From Candidatus Eiseniibacteriota bacterium (GTDB lineage Bacteria; Eisenbacteria; RBG-16-71-46): 64,000 nucleotides of DNA. The translations under genes and the position numbers were made by a program. The stretch lies in contig JACOSV010000058.1 in assembly GCA_016178725.1 (NCBI GenBank), positions 62,001-126,000 on the forward strand, read 5' to 3'. The notes under the pieces are model-generated. The model saw nothing but the letters and a program-made list of their open reading frames with translations, ran no database searches and had not been told where the DNA came from. Position 1 is the stretch's first letter. Each line of letters opens with the position of its first letter. Positions 7,577-17,084 of the stretch are shown here, one piece after another.

Positions 7577-8752
7577 GTGAACCACGCATCCAGAGCGCAC
7601 GCGCGCCCGGCCGCCGCGCGCCGGCCGCCGGTGCTCCGCGGCGCGCACGACGGCGAGCGCCACGCGACGTGGCTCGAGGTCTTCTTCGACCTCTGCTTCG
7701 TCGCGGCGGTCGCCGCGCTCACGCAGGAGCTGCGCGCCCATCCCTCGGTCGAAGGGCTGCTGCGCTTCGCCGGGCTCTTCGTGCCGGTGTGGTGGGCGTG
7801 GACCGGCTACAGCTGGTACGCGACCGGCTTCGACAACGACGACGACGTCTATCGCTCGGCGATGCTCGCCGCGATGCTGGCGGTGATCGCGCTCTCGGTG
7901 GGGATCGGCGGCGTCGCGAGCGGACGCATCGCGGGCTTCGTGCTCCCGTACGCGTTCATGCAGGGGCTGCTCGCGCTGCTCTTCCTGCGCTCGCGCCGCC
8001 ACGCGCGTCACGAGCGCGCGTTCACCACTGTCTACGCGCTCGGCGATGCGCTGGGCGCCGCGCTGTGGCTCGCGTCGCTGTGGGTGCCGCCGGCCCTGCG
8101 CGTGCCGACGTGGACGGCCGCGATGCTCGTGCTGATGACGACGCCGATGGTCGCCGCGCGCGCGATGCCGATCGAAACGTTCGACGCCTCGCACATCGCC
8201 GAGCGCTACGGCCAGTTCACGCTCATCGTGCTCGGCGAATCGATCGTCGCGGTGGCGGCGGGCACGGCGGCGACCGGGTGGAACGCCGGCGCGCTGGTCA
8301 CGGCGGCGATGGGCTTCGGTCTCGCGGCGTGCGTGTGGTGGGTGTACTTCGAGTTCGTCGAGGCGTCGGCGCTCGCGCGCGGCAACCTCGTGCGCGCGTT
8401 CGTGTGGGGCTACGGGCACCTGTTGATCTTCGCCGGCATCGCCGCGGCGGCGGCCGGCGTGCTGCTCGCGGTGATGGCGGCGGCCGGCGGCCGCGCGATC
8501 GGCGCCGCGGCGGGCGCGATCCTCGCCGGCGGCATGATCGCCGAGCTCGCCGCGATCGCGCTCATCCGCCTCACCGTGCGCGGCGGCGACGCGTCGGTCG
8601 CGGCGCGGGTCGCCGCAGCACTCGCGGCGGCGCTGCTCGCCGGGCTCGGCGGCGGGTTCGAGGCGCCCGCGTTCGTCGGCCTGCTGTTCGCGATCGTCGC
8701 GGCGGAAGCGCTGTTCGAAATCGTGCGGGCGAGGCGTTCGGCCGTCGCGTAG
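7577..8752 (+). CDS. ltrA: Low temperature requirement protein A (LtrA) family membrane protein
   Basis: About 391 residues from the GTG at 7577. The frame stays open upstream to 7448, but that stretch overlaps the operator-like element and is not family-like. The conserved LtrA opening 'ATWLEVFFDLCFVAAVAALT' is present, as are 'VWWAWTGYSWYATGFDNDD', 'ERYGQFTLIVLGESIVAVA' and 'WWVYFEF'. There are roughly ten membrane helices. LtrA was named from a cold-growth phenotype in Listeria; its molecular function is not settled. The gene stands alone. Confidence 0.85.
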   Translation: MNHASRAHARPAAARRPPVLRGAHDGERHATWLEVFFDLCFVAAVAALTQELRAHPSVEGLLRFAGLFVPVWWAWTGYSWYATGFDNDDDVYRSAMLAAMLAVIALSVGIGGVASGRIAGFVLPYAFMQGLLALLFLRSRRHARHERAFTTVYALGDALGAALWLASLWVPPALRVPTWTAAMLVLMTTPMVAARAMPIETFDASHIAERYGQFTLIVLGESIVAVAAGTAATGWNAGALVTAAMGFGLAACVWWVYFEFVEASALARGNLVRAFVWGYGHLLIFAGIAAAAAGVLLAVMAAAGGRAIGAAAGAILAGGMIAELAAIALIRLTVRGGDASVAARVAAALAAALLAGLGGGFEAPAFVGLLFAIVAAEALFEIVRARRSAVA

Positions 8753-8808
8753 CCGCACTCGTCCCGCGGCAGGGCGCGCCCGTCCTGTCGCGGCGCGGAT
8801 TCCGTTGC

Positions 8809-8842
8809 GGCCCGGGCTTCGGCTCCCGCACTCTCCCGGGCC
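8809..8842. terminator. Possible terminator/hairpin after ltrA
   Basis: GGCCCGGG (8809-8816) pairs with CCCGGGCC (8835-8842) across an 18-nt loop, in the 135-bp gap between ltrA and the M13 peptidase gene. There is no T-run, and the long loop weakens the case. Confidence 0.35.
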
Positions 8843-8887
8843 TCATTCCCACGCTTCCCCGTCACGCACGACACGAGGAGACACGCA

Positions 8888-10930
8888 ATGACCTCCGCAG
8901 CACGCGTTGCACGCGCCCTGATCGGCGCACTGTTCCTGCTGGCGCTTGGGCTAGCCGCGCGCCCGGCCGCGGCCGGAAAGCCGATCGATCCGGCGAACAT
9001 GGACACGTCGGTCAAGCCCGGCGACGACTTCTACCGCTACGCCAACGGCAAGTGGCTCGAGTCGAACCCGATTCCCGCCACCGAGAGCCGCTGGGGTTCG
9101 TTCTCCGAGGTGCTGGAGCGGAACTACGCCGTGCTGCACGAGATCCTCGACGCGACGTCGAAGCAGACGGGCGCGAAGAAGGGGAGCGCCGAGCAGCTGG
9201 CCGGCGATCTCTACGCGAGCGCGATGGACTCGGCGCGCGCCGAGGCGGACGGGGTGAAGCCGCTCGCCGATGAGTTCGAGCGCATCGCCGCGATCAAGAC
9301 CGCCGCCGATCTGCCGGCCGCGATCTCCCGCTCGCAGACGATGGGCGAGCGGGTGCCGTTCGTCCTGTTCGCGCAGCAGGATGCCAAGGCGAGCACCGAG
9401 GTGCGCCTGCAGCTCGTGCAGGGCGGTCTCGGACTCCCGGACCGCGACTACTACACCAAGACCGACGACGCCTCGAAGAAGCTGCGCGACCAGTACGTCG
9501 CCTACGTCGCCAAGCTGTTCACGCTGCTCGGCGACGACGCCACGACCGCCGCGGCCGAGGCCAACACCGTGCTCGCGTTCGAGACGCAGCTCGCCAACGC
9601 TTCGATGACGCGCGTCCAGCGCCGCGATCCCGAGGCCACCTATCACAAGATGACGTTCGACGAGGTCGTCGCCCTGACGCCCAACATTCCCTGGGCGCGC
9701 ATGTTCGACGACATGGCCATCAAGGACCGCGGCGCGATCATCGTCGGCATGCCGGACTTCATGAAGCAGGTCAACACGATGATGACGGCGACGCCGGTCG
9801 CCGACTGGAAGACCTATCTGCGCTTCCACGTCATCAACGGCGCCGCGTCGGAGCTGAGCTCGGCATTCGTGAACGCGAGCTTCGATTTCCACGGCCGCGT
9901 CCTCACCGGCACGACCGAGAACCAGCCGCGCTGGAAGCGCGCGCTGCGCACGGTGGACGGCGGCGTCGGCGAGGCGCTCGGCCAGCTCTACGTGGCGAAG
10001 ACGTTCGGGCCCGAGGCCAAGGCGCGCGCCAAGGCGATGGTGGACAACTTGCGCGCCGAGCTGCGCGACCGGCTTTCGCACCTCGAGTGGATGAGCGACG
10101 CGACGCGCCAGCAGGCGGTCAAGAAGCTCGATGCGTTCACCGTCAAGATCGGCTACCCGGACGTGTGGCGCGACTACTCGGCGCTCACGATCGACCGCGG
10201 CGCGCTCGTGCTCAACGAGAAGCGCATCGCCGCGTTCGAGTGGAACCGCAACATCGCCAAGCTCGGCAAGCCGGTGGATCGCAAGGAATGGGGCATGACG
10301 CCGCCCACCGTGAACGCGTACTACAACCCGCGCATGAACGAGATCGTGTTCCCGGCCGGCATCCTGCAGCCGCCGTTCTTCGACGCCGGCGCGGACGATG
10401 CGGTGAACTACGGCGGCATCGGCGCCGTGATCGGCCACGAGATGACGCACGGGTTCGACGATCAGGGCCGCAAGTCCGACGCCGACGGCAACCTCAAGGA
10501 CTGGTGGCAGACCGAAGACGCCGACAAGTACAAGGCGCGCTCGCTCATGGTCGAGAAGCAGTACGACGGCTACGTCGCGATCGACTCGATGCACGTGAAC
10601 GGCAAGCTCACGCTCGGCGAGAACACCGCGGACCTCGGGGGATTGAGCGTGGCCTACGGCGCGCTGCAGAAGGCGCTCGCCGGCAAGCCGCGCACGAAGA
10701 TCGACGGCTTCACGCCCGAGCAGCGCTTCTTCCTCTCGTACGCGCAGATCTGGCGCTCCAACACGCGTCCCGAGGCGCTCAAGCTGCGGATCAATACCGA
10801 CCCGCATTCGCCGGGCCGGTTCCGCTGCATCGGACCGCTCTCGAACATGAAGGAGTTCCAGGATGCGTTCGGGATCAAGGACGGCGACCCGATGATGCGT
10901 CCGGTCGCGGACCGCGCGAAGATCTGGTAG
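8888..10930 (+). CDS. M13 family zinc metallopeptidase (PepO/neprilysin-like)
   Basis: 680 residues, the usual length for M13. A signal peptide ends near residue 29 (LGLAARPAAAG). N-terminal family marks are 'PGDDFYRYANGKWL' and 'SRWGSFSEV'. The catalytic centre is complete: NAYYNP substrate motif at 476-481, HEMTH zinc site at 517-521 and third ligand E578 in GENTAD, then the C-terminal 'CIGPLSNMKEF'. M13 enzymes cut oligopeptides, here probably in the periplasm or outside the cell. GAGGAG 8-13 nt before the ATG supports the start. It is monocistronic, ending at a strong bidirectional hairpin. Confidence 0.95.
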   Translation: MTSAARVARALIGALFLLALGLAARPAAAGKPIDPANMDTSVKPGDDFYRYANGKWLESNPIPATESRWGSFSEVLERNYAVLHEILDATSKQTGAKKGSAEQLAGDLYASAMDSARAEADGVKPLADEFERIAAIKTAADLPAAISRSQTMGERVPFVLFAQQDAKASTEVRLQLVQGGLGLPDRDYYTKTDDASKKLRDQYVAYVAKLFTLLGDDATTAAAEANTVLAFETQLANASMTRVQRRDPEATYHKMTFDEVVALTPNIPWARMFDDMAIKDRGAIIVGMPDFMKQVNTMMTATPVADWKTYLRFHVINGAASELSSAFVNASFDFHGRVLTGTTENQPRWKRALRTVDGGVGEALGQLYVAKTFGPEAKARAKAMVDNLRAELRDRLSHLEWMSDATRQQAVKKLDAFTVKIGYPDVWRDYSALTIDRGALVLNEKRIAAFEWNRNIAKLGKPVDRKEWGMTPPTVNAYYNPRMNEIVFPAGILQPPFFDAGADDAVNYGGIGAVIGHEMTHGFDDQGRKSDADGNLKDWWQTEDADKYKARSLMVEKQYDGYVAIDSMHVNGKLTLGENTADLGGLSVAYGALQKALAGKPRTKIDGFTPEQRFFLSYAQIWRSNTRPEALKLRINTDPHSPGRFRCIGPLSNMKEFQDAFGIKDGDPMMRPVADRAKIW

Positions 10931-10951
10931 CGCGGTAGCGGGTCAGGCGGA

Positions 10952-10982
10952 GGCGGGCGGGCGCGGTCGCGCCCCGCCCGCC
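10952..10982. terminator. Bidirectional terminator between convergent genes
   Basis: GGCGGGCGG (10952-10960) pairs with CCGCCCGCC (10974-10982), and the loop can pair further (GCGC/GCGC). It sits exactly between the convergent stops of the M13 peptidase and the debranching enzyme. Confidence 0.6.
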
Positions 10983-10989
10983 TTCGGCT

Positions 10990-13101
10990 TTAGCCGACGG
11001 GCGCCGGCACTTCGGCGCGGTCGATCTCCTCGATCCACACGCGCAGCAGCTCGGCCGCGGCGAGCACCGAGACCGGCTGCGGCCACTCGCCGGGCGTGGG
11101 CGCGCCGCCGCGCGGGCGCGCGGCCGCATCGCCGTGCCGCGGCGCCGCGAAGCTCGCCGGCACGTGCGCCGTCGAGGCGCGATCGAGCTCGGCGCGCAGC
11201 GTCTCGATCCAGCCGCGCACCTTCGTCTGCGCGCCGGGGCTGCGCTTGTAGACGCGCAGCGTCGCCGTGATGAACGGCCCGATCCATTCCGGCGCGGCGA
11301 CGCTGGCACTCGAGGCCTCGCGCAAGCCGAGCGGCGTGAACAGCTCGCGCTCGAGCGTCGCGACCAGCCGCACGGCGAGGGGCGGCGGGAGCAGCGGCGG
11401 CGTGAGGCTCACCGCGAGGAGCTGCGACGGCGCGATGCCGGCGCGCGGGCCGGCATCGGTGAGCGAGTCGAACAGGCAGCCGCGCTTCTCGTCCCAGAAC
11501 GCCTCGACCGCGCGCTTCTGGTGCTCGCGCGCCCAGGCGAGGTAAAACGCGCCGCTCTCCTTGCGGCCGGTGAGCCGCCCGAGTTGCGCGGCGGCGACCA
11601 GCGCGTGGAACCAGAGCGCGTTGAGCTCGGGCCGCGCGCACGCAGCCTCGCCCTCGCCGGACCACAGCAGGCCGTCGGGCGCGACGCGGATCCCGCCGCG
11701 CGTGCCGGAGCGGTACGCCTGCATGATGCTCTCGATCGCGGGCGCCAGCGCCTCGACCGCGAGCTCCTGGTCCACGCTGCGCCGCGCCAGCATCTCCGCC
11801 GCATGCACGAGCCACAGTGCCGGCGCGGGATCGCCGTAGCGCGGTCGTCCGCTCTCGGGATCGAACGACTCGGGCGCCAGCCCTTCGTTCAGATACTCGA
11901 CGTAGCCGCGCAGCACCTCGCGCGCCGGCTCGAACGCACGCAGCGTGATCAGCGCCGGGAGCGCGCGCAGCGTCTCGGCGCCGCGCTCCGCGCCCGCGGG
12001 CAGGGCGGTGAGGAGCGTCATGCGGCCGTCGCGTTCGATCAGGCCGTCGGTGAGCGCCGCGGCGAAGCGCGCGACCCACGGCTCGCCGGCGTCGATGAGC
12101 GGCGCGGCGCGGCGCGCGAGCGCTTCACCCGGGCCGCCATGCGCCGCGGCCGCCTGACGCGCGGTGAAGTCGGCGCCCGAGATTGCGGCGCGCATCCAGC
12201 GCTCGCGCCGCGCGAGCTCGTCCTGCTCGAGATATCGCACGCACTCCGCGAGCGTCCTGGGCGGCGGCGTGCCGAGTCGTCCCTCGACCGCGAGCGCGCG
12301 GAAGAGGTCGTCCTCGATCGCGGCGACCACGTGCATCGCGCCGCCGACCGGAAGATCGTGCTCGAGGTGGCCGGGGATGAACCCGTCCTCGCTCGCCTCG
12401 GCCGGCGCCGCGGCGGTGCGGCTCCGGCCGCGCGCGGGCGGAGCGAACGCGCGGTCGGCGGGGTAGACGAGCCCGCGCTGCTGGACGTGCGCGGGCAGGA
12501 ACGCGCCGCCGTGCCAGAGCGTCAGCGCGGGCGTTCCGGCGAGCGACTCGATGCGCACGCGGCCCGGAACGCCCTGCGTCGCGCCGGCGAGGTCGGCGCC
12601 GTCGGCGACCAGCGCGTTCGGATTGCGCGCGACCAGCACCGGGCTCACGTGCAGCCGCGCGGGCGGCCCGTCGAGGTGGCGCCACGTGACCGCGACCGCG
12701 TGGTGGCCGCGGATCATGAACACCGACTTCTCGATCGTCGTGCCGCCGGCCCGCCAGCGCCACGTCGGCCACGGATCGTCGCGGAACGATTCGAGCAGCA
12801 GATGGCCGGCCGGGCGCGCCTCGTGCGGCGCGTCGGGCGTGGCGCCGCGATGGAGGTTGGTCGCGAGGTCGAAGCGCTCGGCGCCGACCTGCACCCGCTC
12901 GTCGAGCCGGAGCAGCGCGGTCGTGAGGCGGCCGTGCGCGGTGGCGCCGATCAGGAGCGCGTGCGTGCGCCGGGTGTGCGCGCCGGCGGCGGTGCCGGAG
13001 GCGAACCCTCCGCGACCGTCGCCGATCAGCCACTCCCTGGCGGTCGCGATGCCGAGGTCGTTGAGGACGTCCTGTCCGAGCTGCATGGGCCGGGACACCA
13101 T
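10990..13101 (-). CDS. Amylo-alpha-1,6-glucosidase / glycogen debranching enzyme (GH133 type)
   Basis: About 703 residues from the ATG at 13101 (13086 is also possible; neither has a clear ribosome binding site). The N-terminal GDE_N domain shows 'EWLIGDGRGGFASGTAAGAHTRRTHALLI', the bacterial debranching-enzyme signature, in about residues 20-50. The C-terminal alpha/alpha-barrel GDE domain shows 'RYGDPAPALWLVHAAEML', 'RPELNALWFHAL' and 'AFWDEKRGCLFDSL'. It hydrolyses alpha-1,6 branch points in glycogen-like glucan. A Pro/Ala/Arg-rich insert (about residues 195-215) and a Gly/Pro-rich stretch near the C-terminus vary from the family. The deacetylase gene lies 29 bp upstream on the same strand. 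Confidence 0.9.
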   Translation of the reverse strand: MVSRPMQLGQDVLNDLGIATAREWLIGDGRGGFASGTAAGAHTRRTHALLIGATAHGRLTTALLRLDERVQVGAERFDLATNLHRGATPDAPHEARPAGHLLLESFRDDPWPTWRWRAGGTTIEKSVFMIRGHHAVAVTWRHLDGPPARLHVSPVLVARNPNALVADGADLAGATQGVPGRVRIESLAGTPALTLWHGGAFLPAHVQQRGLVYPADRAFAPPARGRSRTAAAPAEASEDGFIPGHLEHDLPVGGAMHVVAAIEDDLFRALAVEGRLGTPPPRTLAECVRYLEQDELARRERWMRAAISGADFTARQAAAAHGGPGEALARRAAPLIDAGEPWVARFAAALTDGLIERDGRMTLLTALPAGAERGAETLRALPALITLRAFEPAREVLRGYVEYLNEGLAPESFDPESGRPRYGDPAPALWLVHAAEMLARRSVDQELAVEALAPAIESIMQAYRSGTRGGIRVAPDGLLWSGEGEAACARPELNALWFHALVAAAQLGRLTGRKESGAFYLAWAREHQKRAVEAFWDEKRGCLFDSLTDAGPRAGIAPSQLLAVSLTPPLLPPPLAVRLVATLERELFTPLGLREASSASVAAPEWIGPFITATLRVYKRSPGAQTKVRGWIETLRAELDRASTAHVPASFAAPRHGDAAARPRGGAPTPGEWPQPVSVLAAAELLRVWIEEIDRAEVPAPVG

Positions 13102-13130
13102 AGCATGGGCGGCGGCGCGTGACGCCGCGG

Positions 13131-14312
13131 TCAGAAGGCGGCCGGCCGGTCCACCAGGGACGCGAGCGGCACGATGCTCACCCCGCCGAGCCGCTTCGGC
13201 TCGAGCGCGTGCGCGAGCCAGCGGCGCGTGAGCGGCGTCGCGCGGACGAGCGCCACGACGTGGCCGCGCTTCCGCGCCGCGGCGAGCACCGCGGTCCAGC
13301 GCTTCTCGAGCGCGCGCGCGTTGTCGCCGCGCGTCTCGCCGTCCAGCACCTCGTCCGATTCGGCGTAGACGACGCCCATGTCGGAGGCGAGCGACCTGCA
13401 CACCGCGCCGGCCGCGGGCGCGACGTGGAGGAACGGCACGTGCCGGCGCTTGAGCTCCTTGTACACCGCGCGCATCACCGTCATGTCCTGGGTCGCGAGC
13501 GAGCCCATGTGGTTCGCGACGGCGGCGACCGCGCCCGCCTGATCGAGGTAGCGGCGGGTGAGCCGCGTGATCTCGCCCGACTTCATCGAGACGAGCAGCG
13601 CGCCCGGGCCGGGATTGATGCGCGGATAGTTGAGCGGCTCGAGCGGCAGGTGCAGGACGAGCTCGCGCGAGCGGTCGCGCGCGTGCGCCATCACGCGCTC
13701 GCTCGCCGGCCCGCCCGCGACCACGGCGACCGCGAACGGCTGCGGCAGCGTGAAGAACGAGTCGGCGGCCGCGGCGTCGTCGCCGAATCCGTAGAGCACG
13801 AGCGCGAGGCGCGCCGTGGCGGCGGCCGCCGCGCGCGCGCCGCCGGGCGCACGCACCAGGATCACCTCGTGCGTCGGCCGGTGCGGCAGGCCGACCAGCA
13901 TGTGCACCGACTCGGCGCCGGGATCGGTCCAGCGCTCGGTCGCCGACATCACCACCGCGCCCGCGTTCTCGAGCGAACGCGTGATGGCGTAGTTCGCCTG
14001 CAGCAGCGACGCGTTGGGCGCGAGCCCGACGCGCCAGCGCATCGGCGCGGCGCCGCCCTCGACCGGCGTCTCGCTGACGCTGTCGCGCGGCACCGCGACC
14101 GAGGCGAGGCCGAGCCGGATCGGCTTCGCGACGAGTCGGATGAGATCGGCGCGCGCGCCGAGGCCGGTCGCGCGGGCGATCAGCAGCCGGCCGCCGTCGG
14201 AGCGCACGAAGCGCACGCCTTCGCCGATGACGAACAGCGCGAGGGCGATGGCGGCGATCACGCCGAGCGCCTTCGGCGTGACGAGCGGGCCGCGCGACTT
14301 CCGTTTGCTCAT
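13131..14312 (-). CDS. Divergent polysaccharide deacetylase family protein (YibQ/DUF610-like)
   Basis: 393 residues. An N-terminal membrane anchor (about residues 14-31) is followed by a linker and a C-terminal domain with the family's landmarks: 'LALVLYGFGDD' where classical members have a conserved Asp-rich strand, 'PLEPLNYPRINPGPGALL', and 'VANHMGSLATQD'. The conserved HMGS and Asp residues keep part of the NodB metal site. The family is exported or membrane-anchored, with no firmly known substrate, and often sits near EnvC-type cell-wall genes. It is first in a two-gene unit with the debranching enzyme. Confidence 0.8.
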   Translation of the reverse strand: MSKRKSRGPLVTPKALGVIAAIALALFVIGEGVRFVRSDGGRLLIARATGLGARADLIRLVAKPIRLGLASVAVPRDSVSETPVEGGAAPMRWRVGLAPNASLLQANYAITRSLENAGAVVMSATERWTDPGAESVHMLVGLPHRPTHEVILVRAPGGARAAAAATARLALVLYGFGDDAAAADSFFTLPQPFAVAVVAGGPASERVMAHARDRSRELVLHLPLEPLNYPRINPGPGALLVSMKSGEITRLTRRYLDQAGAVAAVANHMGSLATQDMTVMRAVYKELKRRHVPFLHVAPAAGAVCRSLASDMGVVYAESDEVLDGETRGDNARALEKRWTAVLAAARKRGHVVALVRATPLTRRWLAHALEPKRLGGVSIVPLASLVDRPAAF

Positions 14313-14609
14313 GGCGATCGTGGGCCGGCACGGTACGCAGGGGGGGCGCGCGTCGTCAACGCCGCGCCGCCTGACGGGCCGCCCGCACCGGCGTCCCGGG
14401 CCGGACCCGCCGGCATCGGTCTTCAGGGCGGCGGGGGAACGGGGTCGCGAACGCCCGGTCGAGGGTCGATTGGAGCCCGCGGGACGCGGCTTATTTGCAC
14501 ATCGCTGACACGAATGCGGACTTCGAATGACAGGCTTATCGCGTCACGGCCGATAACGATCTCGCGCCCCGCTCCCCCCGCACGCCCGGCGCATCACTGG
14601 AGGTGCTCT
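14313..14609. other. 297-bp divergent intergenic region
   Basis: It lies between the start of the deacetylase gene (minus) and the Cys/Met-repeat protein gene (plus), so it must hold both promoters. The stretch 14490-14560 is clearly lower in GC than the rest (TTATTTGCACATC, GACTTCGAATGACAG, GATAACGATC), as expected of a promoter zone. No -35/-10 pair stands out. Confidence 0.4.
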
Positions 14610-15368
14610 GTGTCTTCTTCGCGAATCGTGTGCGCCCTTTCCGCCGTCATGCTGATCGCCGCGTCCGCGGCATGGGCGTGCGACAAGGACAAAGCCGCGG
14701 CGACCACCGCCGCGAATGGCGCCTGCACCGCCGGCATGGCGGCCACCGCCGCGAACGGCGCCTGCACTGCGAGCATGGCGGCGACGTGCACGGCCGGGAT
14801 GGCGGCCGCGTGCAAGGCCCACATGCAGGCGAGCGGTGCCACCGCCGCGACCGCCTCGTCCCACGCCTGCTGCGCGAAGGGCGCGGCGACCACCGCGGCC
14901 AAGGGCCGGACGCTGAACGTCATGGCCGCCGCCGGCGGCCACTGCGACGGGGGCGGCATGGCCGGGATGGCGACCGCCGATCTCCACGACGATTGCGAGG
15001 CGTGCCTCGACATGGCGAATGCGAGCGAGAGGCTCGACGCCGCCGGCGCGCACCGCCAGACCGTGCGGCTCAAGAACGGCGTGATGCTCGTCTACACCGC
15101 CGACTCGCCGGCGCACGTGAGCGCCGTGCAGGCCGCGATCGCATCGCGCAACGAGCACCTCGCGCACTACGTCGCGGTCGGCGACAAGGTGCGGCTGTGC
15201 AACGGCTGCAAGGCGATCCGCGGCGCGATCGCGAGCGGCAAGCTGAATCGTGAGGTCGTGAACATCCAGGGCGGCGTGCTCACGCTGCTGACCTCGAGCG
15301 ATCCCGCGATCGTGACGAAGATCCACGAGATGACCGACCAGAAGGTGGCGGCTCGCCTCAAGAGCTAG
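14610..15368 (+). CDS. Secreted Cys/Met-repeat protein with conserved C-terminal domain, unknown function
   Basis: 252 residues from GTG, placed by GGAGG 7-11 nt upstream. A Sec signal (SRIVCALSAVMLIAASAAWA) leads to the mature CDKDK. Residues about 35-80 hold four imperfect repeats of the form A/T-C-x3-M-A/Q (CTAGM, CTASM, CTAGM, CKAHM) joined by AATAANGA linkers, then CC, HC and CEAC motifs, about fifteen cysteines in all. The C-terminal about 100 residues are a compact mixed domain (VMLVYTADSPAHVSAVQ, KVRLCNGCKAIRGAI, GGVLTLLTSSDPAIV). Thiol plus thioether spacing suggests soft-metal binding, for example Cu(I), but this is inference. A good hairpin follows, so it is a single-gene unit. Confidence 0.75.
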   Translation: MSSSRIVCALSAVMLIAASAAWACDKDKAAATTAANGACTAGMAATAANGACTASMAATCTAGMAAACKAHMQASGATAATASSHACCAKGAATTAAKGRTLNVMAAAGGHCDGGGMAGMATADLHDDCEACLDMANASERLDAAGAHRQTVRLKNGVMLVYTADSPAHVSAVQAAIASRNEHLAHYVAVGDKVRLCNGCKAIRGAIASGKLNREVVNIQGGVLTLLTSSDPAIVTKIHEMTDQKVAARLKS

Positions 15369-15410
15369 GCGTGTCGCCGGCCCGGCGGCGGGGCGGCAGG
15401 GGATTCGATC

Positions 15411-15441
15411 GCGGGCCGGACCGAGCATCGGGCCGGCCCGC
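15411..15441 (+). terminator. Rho-independent-like terminator
   Basis: GCGGGCCGG (15411-15419) pairs perfectly with CCGGCCCGC (15433-15441), followed by TTCGTTGCT. It closes the secreted Cys/Met-repeat gene before the histidine kinase gene. Confidence 0.55.
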
Positions 15442-15484
15442 TTCGTTGCTGCGAACGCGGTTCGAGGGCTAGGCTTTTCGACCG

Positions 15485-17062
15485 ATGGGCATCCCACCAT
15501 TCAGCCGTCGCGTGCTCGGCATCCTCGGGCTCGGCGTCGTGCTCCCCGCGACGCTCCTTGCCGGCCTCGGGATCTACCTCACGCTGCGCGTCTCCGACGT
15601 CGTCCGCTCGCAGAGCGCGCGCTACGACCGCTACATGGCGCAGCAGATCACCGAGGGCTTCGAGGTCGAGCTCTTGAGCGACCTGCGCCACGCGCTCGCG
15701 CCGGCCGAGAACGCGGCGCGCGAGGGGCGCGGCCGCGATGCGATCCTTGCCGCGCTCGCCTCCGACGCCGGCGACTTCGGCGAGGCGCGCTTCATCCCGC
15801 TCGACAAGCTCGACAACTACGACCTCCTGCTGGTCGAGCACCAGCCGATCGTCTTTGCGCCTGGGCCACGGCCGGGCGAATGGTTCACCGGGCTCCTGAT
15901 CCACGATCCCGACGGGCAGGTGTCGGGCGTCGGCGGCTGGATGCTCGATCCCGCGACGTTTCTGCAGGCGCGACTGCGCCCGCTGTTCGAGGAGCACCTG
16001 CCGCAGAACGAGCGCATGTACGGCGGCATCGAGTCCACCCGCGGGCTGGTCGTCCGTCTCACCGGTCCCGACGGCCGGCGCATCGTGCTCGGCGGCGAGG
16101 CCGGCTACGAGCCCACCGCGTACACCGGACGCCTGACCGGACCGCTCGCGGGATTCAGCGTGCGCGTCGCCGCGACGCAGAACGCGCCGGTCGTGTGGGC
16201 GCAGCGCTTCGTCATCCTGCTCATCGTCTTCATCGTGCTGATGGGCGCCGTGCTCGCCGGGGCCACGTTCTTCGGCCTGCGCTATACCGTGCGCCAGCTC
16301 GAGCTCGCGCAGCAGAAGGCGAGCTTCGTCTCCAACGTGTCCCACGAGCTCAAGACGCCGATCTCGCTCATCCACCTCGCGGTCGAGACGCTGCTCATGC
16401 GCCGTTTCTCGTCGCAGCAGGACGCCGAGCGCTTCCTCAACACGATCAACCACGAGGCCATGCGCCTGAACCGGATCGTGGATCACATTCTCGAGTTCGC
16501 GCGGCTGGAGGCCGGCAAGCAGACGTTCCGGTTCGAGGCCGTGGACCTGCTTCCGGTGGTGCGCGACGCGGTGGAGAGCTTCCGCCTGCGGCTCGAGAGC
16601 GAAGGCTTCCGGCTCGACGTCGAGATGCCCGCCGATCTGCCGCTGGTGCGCGCCGACGCCGCGGCGCTGTCCCAGTGCGTGCTGAACCTGCTCGACAACG
16701 CGCTCAAGTACTCGCGCACCCGCCGCGAAGTGCGCGTGACGTGCGCGGCCCGCACGGACGAGGCGGGCGAGCCGCGCGCGGTCGTGATCTCGGTACAGGA
16801 TCGCGGCATCGGCATCCCGCCGCGCGATCAGAAGCGCATCTTCGAGAAGTTCGTCCGCATCGAAACCGGCCTGGTGCACGACGTGAAGGGCACCGGGCTC
16901 GGGCTGTCGCTGGTGGATCAGATCATGCGAGCCCATGGCGGCCACATCGAGGTCGACAGCGCCGTGGGCGAGGGCAGCACCTTCACACTCGTGCTCCCGG
17001 CGATCCGTTCGGTCGCCGCGGGGGCGCGGTCCGAGCCGCAGGAGAACGCGGCGGCATCATGA
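15485..17062 (+). CDS. Membrane sensor histidine kinase
   Basis: 525 residues. Two membrane helices (about 9-34 and 242-265) enclose a periplasmic sensor domain of about 205 residues with no recognisable ligand family. The phosphoacceptor H287 lies in FVSNVSHELKTPISLI, and the ATPase domain has the N box (NLLDNALKYS), G1 (DRGIGIP), F (IFEKFVRIE) and G2 (GTGLGLSLV). No HAMP domain separates helix 2 from the dimerisation domain. It autophosphorylates and passes phosphate to the response regulator 23 bp downstream. The signal cannot be read from sequence; the cysteine-rich secreted protein upstream is a neighbour but ends in its own terminator. Confidence 0.9.
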   Translation: MGIPPFSRRVLGILGLGVVLPATLLAGLGIYLTLRVSDVVRSQSARYDRYMAQQITEGFEVELLSDLRHALAPAENAAREGRGRDAILAALASDAGDFGEARFIPLDKLDNYDLLLVEHQPIVFAPGPRPGEWFTGLLIHDPDGQVSGVGGWMLDPATFLQARLRPLFEEHLPQNERMYGGIESTRGLVVRLTGPDGRRIVLGGEAGYEPTAYTGRLTGPLAGFSVRVAATQNAPVVWAQRFVILLIVFIVLMGAVLAGATFFGLRYTVRQLELAQQKASFVSNVSHELKTPISLIHLAVETLLMRRFSSQQDAERFLNTINHEAMRLNRIVDHILEFARLEAGKQTFRFEAVDLLPVVRDAVESFRLRLESEGFRLDVEMPADLPLVRADAAALSQCVLNLLDNALKYSRTRREVRVTCAARTDEAGEPRAVVISVQDRGIGIPPRDQKRIFEKFVRIETGLVHDVKGTGLGLSLVDQIMRAHGGHIEVDSAVGEGSTFTLVLPAIRSVAAGARSEPQENAAAS

Positions 17063-17084
17063 GACGGGAGGAAGCGTGGACGCG

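Noticed and set aside
10990-14331. A single 1113-codon minus-strand frame spanning the debranching enzyme and the deacetylase region
   Set aside because: Its N-terminal third is an Arg/Ala-rich shadow of the deacetylase gene in another frame; the debranching enzyme homology starts only at 13101. It is not a fusion protein.
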